A stretch of DNA of 18,957 bases from Anaerolineales bacterium UBA3082. GTDB lineage: Bacteria > Chloroflexota > Anaerolineae > UBA7937. Shown here in pieces: positions 13,317 to 18,957 of this stretch. Below the pieces are notes generated by a model. It saw nothing but the letters and a program-made list of their open reading frames with translations, did no database searches and had not been told where the DNA came from. Each line of letters starts with the position of its first letter. Within the stretch, counting starts at the first letter, position 1. The stretch covers positions 1 through 18,957 of the forward strand of contig DFBK01000043.1 of assembly GCA_002366595.1 (NCBI GenBank), read 5' to 3'. A program made the translations under genes and the position numbers.

Positions 13317-13973
13317 TCATTGATCGAAAGGCCAGCGCCACCAGAGCGGTTTCTCCCTCGCGGGGTAGACATCCACGATCTGCCAGTGGCGTACTGGGTA
13401 TCCCTCCATGTCCCCCCAATACCCGCCGGGTACAAGAACATCGAATACGTATCGCCTTGGTTCATTACCCTTGGACACTTCTACCCAGAGTCGAGCGAAA
13501 CCAGACCAGCGGCTATCGGTGATGACATGCGGTTCGCAGCAGGTGCTCCACCATTCGATTTTCAGCAGCCGATGGCTCAACTCAGGCCCTAGATCTTCTA
13601 GTTCCATTGTCACAGAGTGGCGACGCGCTTCATACCCCGGTCCGAGTCGCTCGTTCACGGGCCAAAGCGCCAAGGCCTTGTCCCGCTCCCCTCGCGCCAC
13701 GAATGCAAGATACAATGACACTTTCGCCTGCGGCGTTTCCCCGCTGACCCGCTCGACTAGACGATTCACAGGCCCGAGCACGGGTGCAAACGTACTCACT
13801 CCGAGCCACCCCAAGGCAGTAAATGCTACGCCAAGGACCACAACGACCGAGCTGGCCAATGACCAAAGTCGCTCTCTTCGGCGAGTGCGCCAGAGGGTAA
13901 AGCCCCCGACAAGCATCAACAACGGTCCTAGTAAAAAAAGGTATGGTCTTAGGTGGAAGAGCGGTTTGGACAT
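13317..13973 (-). CDS. Two-TM membrane protein of unknown function
   Basis: 218 aa from an ATG with GGAGAAG 7 nt upstream. Two hydrophobic helices lie at about 9-29 and 36-60, separated by a short basic loop (LWRTRRRERLW), so the larger C-terminal part lies on the same side as the N-terminus. That part (about 80-218) begins with a VSLYLAFVARGERDKALALW helix like the start of NTF2-like/DUF4878 folds, and contains a cysteine pair in STCCEPH and many tryptophans. I recognise no family. It converges with the TolB/M15 gene. No convincing terminator is seen in the 56 bases between. It follows the HicB-like gene in the same direction after 60 bases, but co-transcription is uncertain. Confidence 0.7.
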   Translation of the reverse strand: MSKPLFHLRPYLFLLGPLLMLVGGFTLWRTRRRERLWSLASSVVVVLGVAFTALGWLGVSTFAPVLGPVNRLVERVSGETPQAKVSLYLAFVARGERDKALALWPVNERLGPGYEARRHSVTMELEDLGPELSHRLLKIEWWSTCCEPHVITDSRWSGFARLWVEVSKGNEPRRYVFDVLVPGGYWGDMEGYPVRHWQIVDVYPAREKPLWWRWPFDQ

Positions 13974-14033
13974 GCTACAACTTCTCCAGTCAGGGCATTT
14001 CGTCTAACGTATAATGTTCGAAATCTCCTTCGC

Positions 14034-14276
14034 CTAATACGACTTAATAATCACCAGTTCGATTCCATCAACAACCGGCAGTGACAGATTACGAGATATT
14101 CTGAAGAAAATCCATTCTTCTAAAACCTCCTCCAATTCATCGCGGCACCCCTCAAGGGTATCACGATTTGCATAGACGCCATCGAAGCCAGGAATCTCTC
14201 CATAGAAAGTGTTGTCATCAGAGAGGATTTCATATCTGGCTTTTTTCATTGCCGCGCGGAGATATTCTGTTAACAT
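14034..14276 (-). CDS. HicB-like antitoxin, orphan
   Basis: 80 aa from an ATG preceded by GAGGAGG at 5 nt, a strong ribosome site. The sequence has the HicB-like fold pattern: YEILSDDNTFYGEIPGFDGVYA, then RDTLEGCRDELEEVLEEW, ending with VDGIELV. In HicAB toxin-antitoxin systems the HicB partner neutralises a small HicA mRNA interferase encoded next to it. Neither side here has room for or shows a HicA gene: 60 bases downstream and 101 upstream on this strand. So it is a solitary antitoxin or a protein of the same fold with another job. No DNA-binding extension is visible. Confidence 0.85.
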   Translation of the reverse strand: MLTEYLRAAMKKARYEILSDDNTFYGEIPGFDGVYANRDTLEGCRDELEEVLEEWIFFRISRNLSLPVVDGIELVIIKSY

Positions 14277-14377
14277 ACTATCCTCCTCGATCGATTTTGA
14301 GTGATCTTTGCCTAACTGGACTCAATTTGACCTCAAGGACATTTTACTGTAGGGATGGGGCTTTGTCTAGGTCGCGG

Positions 14378-15433
14378 CTATATCTCGCTCAGTGACCGGC
14401 CGCTTCCGCCCCTCCGTATTCTGATGACCTCCCCCATGATGGCTAAAGCGATCTCGGCCGGGGTCTGAGCCCCGATCTCTAAGCCGATGGGAGCATGGAC
14501 CCGGGCGATGCTCTCTTCTGAGTGGCCCTCGTCCTTCAGGAGTTTGAACATCCCCTTTACCCGTCTTCGGCTCCCGATCATTCCTATATAGGCCGCGGAA
14601 GAATCGAGAACCTGCCGCAGGCACTCTATGTCATGTTTGTGGCCCCGAGTGGCGATGACGATGTAGGTATCTTCATCGAGGGGGAAGTCGCACAGTGTCT
14701 TCTCGAAGCCCCCTGCTATCACCTGGTCCGCCTGGGGGAACCGCTCTTGGTTGGCGAAGGTGGGCCGGTCGTCGATCACCACTACTCGGAAATCGAGCAC
14801 GGCGCCCATCTGGGCTAGGGGAAGGGCGATATGTCCGGCTCCAGCGATGAGGAGAGTGGGAGATGGCTTATGCACCTCTAGGAAGAGTTTGACGGAGCCT
14901 TTATAGTTGACGACTCTGGAGTTGCCTTCCGCCAGGCCCCTCTCCGCTTCCTTCTTAGCCCACTCATCCAGGGAGGGGCTGCCCAGGCTGCCCATGGGCT
15001 CCTCACCCGGGGCCACAAGGAGTTTCCTCCCTGGTTGACTGAGGTCCCCTTTTAGGGCCGTGACCAAGGCCACTTCTTTCCCCTGGGAGGCCGCTAGCCT
15101 CTGGGCTAATTCTCCCTCGGCCTCTCCCCAGAGGTCGATGAAGATCTCCATCAGCCCCCCGCAGGCCTTCTCTGTCTCCCAGGTGACCTCTTCGGTGAGG
15201 TCCACCACCATCAGCCGAGGCTGACCCTCCTCTAACGCCTCTATCGCCTGGCGTCGAACCTCTGCCTCTCCGCAGCCGCCGCCGATGGTGCCCATCACCT
15301 CCCCGCTTCGGCGGATAAGCATCTGGGCCCCCACCTCCCGAGGGGTGGAACCCCTGATAGCCACCACCTTGGCTAGGGCTAACTTCTCGCCTCGGCTGAT
15401 AAGGTGTGACACTTCCTCGTAAAAGCCTTTCAC
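14378..15433 (-). CDS. xdhC: XdhC/CoxI family molybdenum-cofactor maturation factor
   Basis: 351 aa from a GTG with AAGGGGAG about 7 nt before it. The N-terminal XdhC_CoxI domain has GSTPREVGAQML (28-39), GTIGGGCGEAEV (48-59) and ACGG (90-93). The C-terminal Rossmann-type domain has LIAGAGHIALPLAQMG (195-210), VIDDRPTFAN (219-228), ATRGHKHD (261-268) and YIGMIGSRRRV (282-292). XdhC binds the molybdenum cofactor and helps insert its sulfurated form into xanthine dehydrogenase or CO dehydrogenase-type enzymes. No such enzyme gene is in the window; it may lie elsewhere. It is the only gene on its strand after its promoter until the HicB-like gene, 101 bases further on. Divergent from rpoN. Confidence 0.93.
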   Translation of the reverse strand: MKGFYEEVSHLISRGEKLALAKVVAIRGSTPREVGAQMLIRRSGEVMGTIGGGCGEAEVRRQAIEALEEGQPRLMVVDLTEEVTWETEKACGGLMEIFIDLWGEAEGELAQRLAASQGKEVALVTALKGDLSQPGRKLLVAPGEEPMGSLGSPSLDEWAKKEAERGLAEGNSRVVNYKGSVKLFLEVHKPSPTLLIAGAGHIALPLAQMGAVLDFRVVVIDDRPTFANQERFPQADQVIAGGFEKTLCDFPLDEDTYIVIATRGHKHDIECLRQVLDSSAAYIGMIGSRRRVKGMFKLLKDEGHSEESIARVHAPIGLEIGAQTPAEIALAIMGEVIRIRRGGSGRSLSEI

Positions 15434-15450
15434 GATTCGCTCCCCTTGAG

Positions 15451-15478
15451 ATTATACCTTTTGGCGCTGGAATATCAA
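15451..15478 (-). promoter_or_regulatory. Sigma-70-type promoter of the xdhC-like gene
   Basis: Minus strand: -35 TTGATA (15478-15473), 16 bp spacer, -10 TATAAT (15456-15451). Predicted start near 15444 lies inside the AAGGGGA ribosome site (15447-15441), so the leader before the GTG would be only about 11 nt. Confidence 0.75.
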
Positions 15479-15496
15479 CCCTGGCCTTTTTCCAGA

Positions 15497-15525
15497 TTGA
15501 CATGATCTTCTGAGTGTGATATACT
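15497..15525 (+). promoter_or_regulatory. Strong sigma-70-type promoter of rpoN
   Basis: TTGACA (15497-15502), 17 bp spacer, TATACT (15520-15525), with an extended TGA just before the -10. Predicted start near 15532, just at the G-rich leader. Divergent from the xdhC-like promoter with 18 bp between the two -35 boxes. Confidence 0.85.
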
Positions 15526-15530
15526 AACCT

Positions 15531-15568
15531 GGGGAAAATCCCCCACCTCCCTTTAAGGGGGAAAATCC
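15531..15568 (+). promoter_or_regulatory. rpoN leader with repeated element and mutually exclusive stems
   Basis: GGGGAAAATCC occurs at 15531-15541 and 15558-15568. GGGG at 15531-15534 can pair with CCCC at 15540-15543 as a 5'-end hairpin; alternatively CCCCC (15540-15544) can pair with GGGGG (15557-15561). The two stems exclude each other. The element lies at the predicted transcript start, about 15-50 nt before the rpoN start codon. Regulatory role is inference. Confidence 0.45.
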
Positions 15569-15580
15569 TCAAGCGGTGTA

Positions 15581-16951
15581 ATGATGAGCATGAGGTTAGA
15601 GCCCAAGACCAGGCCGGAGGCTAGACCGCAGACGGTTTTAGCCTCCAAGATACTCCAACTCAACTCTCTGGAGTTGGAACGGGCTATCGCCCAAGAGTTG
15701 GCCGAGGACCCGGCTTTGGAGTTAGTAGAGGGGGGGCGCTGCCAGGTGTGTGGCGCCCTTTTCTCTGGGGAGCGGTGCCCCCTTTGCGCCAGGGGAGATG
15801 ATCGGTATCTTGATAGATCATGGGAGGGTTTAGAAGAGGGTTATGGGGAGGCCTGGGACCCTCTCTCCCAGGCCTCTTCCCCAACTTCTCTGGGTGACTA
15901 TCTCTTGATGCAAATGCGGCCCCACCTTAGGCCGCACGAGTTGGCCGCCGCCAACTATCTGGTGGAGAGCCTGGATAAGCATGGGCTCTTATCCATAGAC
16001 CTAGAGGAGTTGGCACGCCTGGCAGGGAGTAGTTTGGAGCAGATGGAGCGGCTGCTTACCGTCCTCCAGGAGCAGGAGCCTATCGGCATCGGGGCCCGGA
16101 GTGTAAAGGAGTGTCTCCTCATACAGGTCCGGTATCTGGAGGGGGAAGGAAGAGGTCAGCCTTGGGTGAGAGAGATCATAGAGCGGCATTGGGAAAACCT
16201 GGGGAGGGGGCGGTTCGAGGAGATCGCTGAGGCGCTGGGTATTACTACCGAAGAAGTGGAGGAGGCTTTAGAGTTCATCAGGGGCAACTTAAACCCCTAC
16301 CCCGCCCAGGCCTACCACCCTTCGGACCAATCTCCTTATATCCGTCCCGATATCATCATCCAGGCCCACGAGGGTGGCTTCATCATCGAGATCCCAGAGG
16401 AGGAGCGGTATCGGTTTCGGGTTAACCCTCTCTATCAAGAGCTCCTGGCTAAGCGGGCCGCAAAAGAGGAAGAACGCGAGCACCTTCGTGAGTATGTGGC
16501 TCGTGCTCGTCTCTTCATCAGCAGTTTCGAGCAACGGTGGAAGACCCTTCGTCGCATCATGACCACCCTAATAGAGGAACAGAGGGGGTTTCTGGAAAGG
16601 GGGGTGAGAGATCTCAAGCCCCTCACCCGTGCCGAACTGGCTCAAAGCCTTGGCCTTCACGAATCTACTGTTAGCCGAGCCATGGCTCAGAAGTACGCCC
16701 AGATCCCCCAGGGAGAGATCATACCTCTAGCCGACTTTTTCGATGCCTCGCTCCCGGCCAAGGATCTGATGAAAACATTGATCTCTCAAGAGGAGAAGCC
16801 CTTGAGCGATGGCCAGATAGCAAAGGAACTGACCAGTCGAGGTCTCCCCTTGGCCCGACGAACGGTCGCCAAGTACCGCGAGGCTTTAGGGATACTTCCG
16901 GCTAACCTCCGCCGGTCTGGGAGGAAAGCGAGAGGTGGGGAGGATAAGTAA
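15581..16951 (+). CDS. rpoN: RNA polymerase sigma-54 factor with a four-cysteine insert
   Basis: 456 aa from the first ATG; ATGs at 15584 and 15590 are alternatives and ribosome-site quality does not settle it (GGTG lies 5 nt before 15584). The N-terminal activator-interaction region is recognisable (TVLASKILQLNSLELERAI, then EDPALELVE). Right after it comes CQVC-x8-CPLC (Cys54, 57, 66, 69), a zinc-ribbon-like element not part of standard sigma-54. The core-binding region follows (about 110-330), then the HTH LTRAELAQSLGLHESTVSRA and the RpoN box ARRTVAKYR at 425-433, which reads the -24 element. Conserved TPRG of this region reads IPQG. Sigma-54 needs an AAA+ activator to open promoters; none is in the window. 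The sensor gene overlaps its end by 17 nt. Confidence 0.96.
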   Translation: MMSMRLEPKTRPEARPQTVLASKILQLNSLELERAIAQELAEDPALELVEGGRCQVCGALFSGERCPLCARGDDRYLDRSWEGLEEGYGEAWDPLSQASSPTSLGDYLLMQMRPHLRPHELAAANYLVESLDKHGLLSIDLEELARLAGSSLEQMERLLTVLQEQEPIGIGARSVKECLLIQVRYLEGEGRGQPWVREIIERHWENLGRGRFEEIAEALGITTEEVEEALEFIRGNLNPYPAQAYHPSDQSPYIRPDIIIQAHEGGFIIEIPEEERYRFRVNPLYQELLAKRAAKEEEREHLREYVARARLFISSFEQRWKTLRRIMTTLIEEQRGFLERGVRDLKPLTRAELAQSLGLHESTVSRAMAQKYAQIPQGEIIPLADFFDASLPAKDLMKTLISQEEKPLSDGQIAKELTSRGLPLARRTVAKYREALGILPANLRRSGRKARGGEDK

Positions 16952-18957
16952 GAGGGCTCTAATCTGGGTTCTTTTTCTCTTAGCCGGGGTCCTGGGGTAT
17001 TATCTCTGGACTATCCGTACCCCTACCCCTTCGCCTCTTACTTTGGAGGAGCAGGGATGGCTGGCCGATAAGGGGGAGATAGTTGTTGCCGGTCCCCTAG
17101 ATCCTCCTTTCGCCTACCTCGATGAGAAGGGGGAGTATGTGGGCTTCACCCTCGACCTTCTGGATGCGTTAGAGATGGTGCTGGGAGCGGAGTTCCGCTT
17201 TTCTCCTATGGGTCGAAGGTATGCTATCCCGGCCTTAGATCAAGGGGTGGTCGATGCGGTTCTGGGCGAGGCTCCCACTCCCGGGAGCGGCCGAAGATAC
17301 TCTTCCCCTTACCTCTCTAGCAGCGTGGCTCTTTTCGTCTCTGGGGATGACTTTCTGGGACTCGACGACTTGGAAGGGGAAACGGTCGCGGTGGTGAGGA
17401 GTGGTCGGGCCTATGAACTCCTAAACGAGAGAGGAGGGGTTGTTCTCCTCCAAGTAGCGGATGTGGAGCAGGGTCTTAAGGAACTTCAAAGCGGAGGGGT
17501 GCGCGCCTTCATAGGAGACGAGAACGCTGGCTTATACACCCTACGCCGCCTGGGGCTAGAGAAGATCAAAATCATAGGAGAGCCTCTGGAACGGGTCAAC
17601 TACTCTTTCGCTGTCCGGAAGGATGACCCTACATTGCTTAGGGCTCTGGACTACGGGCTTGTTGCCCTTGAAGAGTTGGGTTTGCGGGAGCAGATTCAAC
17701 GTCGGTGGTTAGGCTTGCCCGTGGAGAAGGGGGTTGAAGCCCCTGTGAGCCAGGTGACGATGGCTTTGGCCGGAGTGGTTCTTTTTCTGGGCGGCCTGGT
17801 AGCCTTTCTTTGGAGCAGATCTCTCCGACAAGAGATGGCCCGAAAGAGGAGGGAACTTTCGGAGGCGCAAGACAAATATAAGAAACTCTTAGATAGCGCC
17901 AACGATGCTATATTGACCATCAGTCCGGCCGATGGCAGCCTTCTAGAGGTGAATCACAGGGTAGAAACCCTGACCGGATACAGCAAAGATGAACTCCTAA
18001 CCACAGGGTTGGAGAAACTTTTGTCTTTGAAGGATCGTCGGCGGGCTATGGAAGGGCTCCAGGCGGCTCTTCTCACCGGCGGTGGGCATCTCCATGACCT
18101 GACCCTCTTGCGCAAGGATGGCTTGAATATATCGGTGGAGATGAGAGCCAATGTAGTGGCTTATGATGGCCGGAGAGTGATCCAATGCATCCTCCAGGAT
18201 GTCACGGAGAGGAAGGAGATGCGGCGCGAACTCCTGGAGAGGACGGAGGATCTCTCCGCCATTAACGCCATCGCTGCCACTGTGGGCCGCTTTGTCGATC
18301 TGGAGGAGATCTTAAGCGAGGTCCTGACCAAGGTTCTGGAACTTATGAAGATGGAAGGAGGGATCATATTCCTCATCCGCGAGGAGGATGGAAGGCTTGC
18401 TCCAGTAGTCCAAAAGGGTTTTTGGGCTACCGAGGAGGCTGTGGAGATGGCTCGCCAAGTGGCGGAGCGGGGGGAGACCTTAATGGTGAGCGATTTGGCT
18501 TCTGACCCCCAGTTAGTAGGGATGAAGGTGAGACGTGGCGAGTGGGGATCTCTGGCCAGTGTACCCCTCAAGTCGAAGGATAAGGTCCAAGGGGTTATGA
18601 ATATCTATGGACGGAGCATCCATCGCTTTGATCCTGGGGATCGGGAACTTATCGAGGCTATCGGAAGCCAGATAGGGGGGGCTGTGGAGAACGCTACCCT
18701 CTTCCAAAGGTTGAAAAGGACGGTGGGGGAACTCTCGGCGGTGCAGCAGTTCAACGAGAGCGTCCTTCAGAATATGAGCGATGGCCTTTTGGTGGCGGAC
18801 ATAGAGGGGAGGATAACTTTAGCCAATCGGGCGGCGAGTGAGATATTGGGGTATGAGAGTTTAGAGGGGCGGAGCATAGGGGAGGTGCTAGGGGATGAGG
18901 AAGTAGTGATGAGGGAGGGGTTAGAGAGGGGGGTGGTAGTAGTGAGGCGGGAGGTAG
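16935..18957 (+). CDS. Sensor protein: SBP-type periplasmic domain, PAS, GAF, PAS (partial, probable histidine kinase)
   Basis: The frame is open to the right edge, giving 674 residues. Start GTG at 16935 is the only start codon before the first membrane helix; ribosome site is weak (GAGAG), so coupling to rpoN, which it overlaps by 17 nt, is likely. Order: TM helix (7-24), SBP_bac_3-type solute-binding domain (about 40-262, with VVAGPLDPPFAYLDEKGEY and GFTLDLLDALE), second TM (271-296), short basic/coiled linker, PAS (about 314-420, ending with LQDVTERKEM), GAF (about 440-590, with ASVPLKSKDKVQGVMNIYG), and a second PAS starting near 606. This is the layout of membrane sensor kinases that read an external small molecule such as an amino acid, but the kinase or output domain is beyond the window. 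Adjacent to rpoN, so a sigma-54 activator partner downstream would be a natural guess. Confidence 0.9.
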   Translation, partial: MGRISKRALIWVLFLLAGVLGYYLWTIRTPTPSPLTLEEQGWLADKGEIVVAGPLDPPFAYLDEKGEYVGFTLDLLDALEMVLGAEFRFSPMGRRYAIPALDQGVVDAVLGEAPTPGSGRRYSSPYLSSSVALFVSGDDFLGLDDLEGETVAVVRSGRAYELLNERGGVVLLQVADVEQGLKELQSGGVRAFIGDENAGLYTLRRLGLEKIKIIGEPLERVNYSFAVRKDDPTLLRALDYGLVALEELGLREQIQRRWLGLPVEKGVEAPVSQVTMALAGVVLFLGGLVAFLWSRSLRQEMARKRRELSEAQDKYKKLLDSANDAILTISPADGSLLEVNHRVETLTGYSKDELLTTGLEKLLSLKDRRRAMEGLQAALLTGGGHLHDLTLLRKDGLNISVEMRANVVAYDGRRVIQCILQDVTERKEMRRELLERTEDLSAINAIAATVGRFVDLEEILSEVLTKVLELMKMEGGIIFLIREEDGRLAPVVQKGFWATEEAVEMARQVAERGETLMVSDLASDPQLVGMKVRRGEWGSLASVPLKSKDKVQGVMNIYGRSIHRFDPGDRELIEAIGSQIGGAVENATLFQRLKRTVGELSAVQQFNESVLQNMSDGLLVADIEGRITLANRAASEILGYESLEGRSIGEVLGDEEVVMREGLERGVVVVRREV

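Noticed and set aside
13408..14007. 199-codon open frame on the plus strand opposite the two-TM protein
   Set aside because: No recognisable domain or ribosome site; the minus-strand frame has membrane helices and a good ribosome site.
14010..14015. TATAAT on the plus strand
   Set aside because: No gene follows it on the plus strand, and no -35 is convincing.
13974..14033. A hicA gene or remnant beside the HicB-like gene
   Set aside because: Only 60 bases, with no frame or motif resembling HicA.
15581..18957. Search for sigma-54 promoters (TGGCAC, spacer, TTGC) across the window
   Set aside because: Several TGGCAC strings occur (for example near 8942, 9363, 13106 and 16009) but none has TTGC at the correct distance; the scan was by eye.

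Overview
The window looks like one stretch of a bacterial chromosome with moderately high GC. It contains no rRNA, tRNA, CRISPR array or insertion sequence that I can see, and no gap between genes reaches 300 bases. A Chloroflexota-type organism (Anaerolineae or a relative, possibly thermophilic) is my best guess, with modest confidence. The basis is the series of secreted lipoproteins with long Thr/Pro/Ser-rich linkers after the lipobox cysteine, an archaeal-style ATP-dependent DNA ligase with a separate LigD-type 3'-phosphoesterase domain, and heavy use of AGG/AGA and ATA codons.

Layout. (1) 1-3836 is a DNA-repair-flavoured block. It holds the tail of a C_GCAxxG_C_C-type protein overlapping a stand-alone LigD 3'-phosphoesterase, then a predicted PD-(D/E)XK nuclease-like gene with its own extended -10 promoter. 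On the opposite strand an ATP-dependent DNA ligase is translationally coupled to a DJ-1/PfpI-family gene. (2) 3861-3921 carries two back-to-back divergent sigma-70-type promoters, one for the ligase and one for the next cluster. (3) 3943-13260 is a run of seven same-strand, mostly overlapping genes: a tail-anchored RodZ-like HTH protein, a Tat-type lipoprotein with a degenerate class-I glutamine amidotransferase domain, a beta-propeller/CapA metallophosphatase lipoprotein, an M14 carboxypeptidase lipoprotein, a propeller/M23 peptidase lipoprotein, a membrane-anchored beta-lactamase-like protein, and a TolB-type propeller/M15 peptidase lipoprotein. A consensus promoter (TTGACA, 16 bp, TATAAT) just after 9959 splits this into two likely transcripts.

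(4) 13317-14276 holds two minus-strand genes of less clear kind: a two-TM protein of unknown function and an orphan HicB-like antitoxin. (5) 14378-15433 is an XdhC/CoxI molybdenum-cofactor maturation factor on the minus strand, divergent from (6) rpoN (sigma-54) at 15581-16951, which carries an unusual four-cysteine insert. A sensor protein (extracytoplasmic SBP-type domain, then PAS, GAF and PAS) overlaps the end of rpoN and runs off the window.

How they fit together. The 3943-13260 cluster reads as an envelope or peptidoglycan-remodelling locus. A cytoplasmic HTH/membrane protein leads a set of exported hydrolases, three of which are fused to propellers that could bind cell-wall or surface ligands. 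Every catalytic family present (M14, M15, M23, penicillin-recognising serine hydrolase, glutamine-amidotransferase fold, CapA) has members acting on amide bonds or polymers at the cell surface. That is an inference from families and order, not a demonstrated pathway. Many promoters in the window sit so close to their start codon that the Shine-Dalgarno lies at or next to the predicted transcript 5' end.
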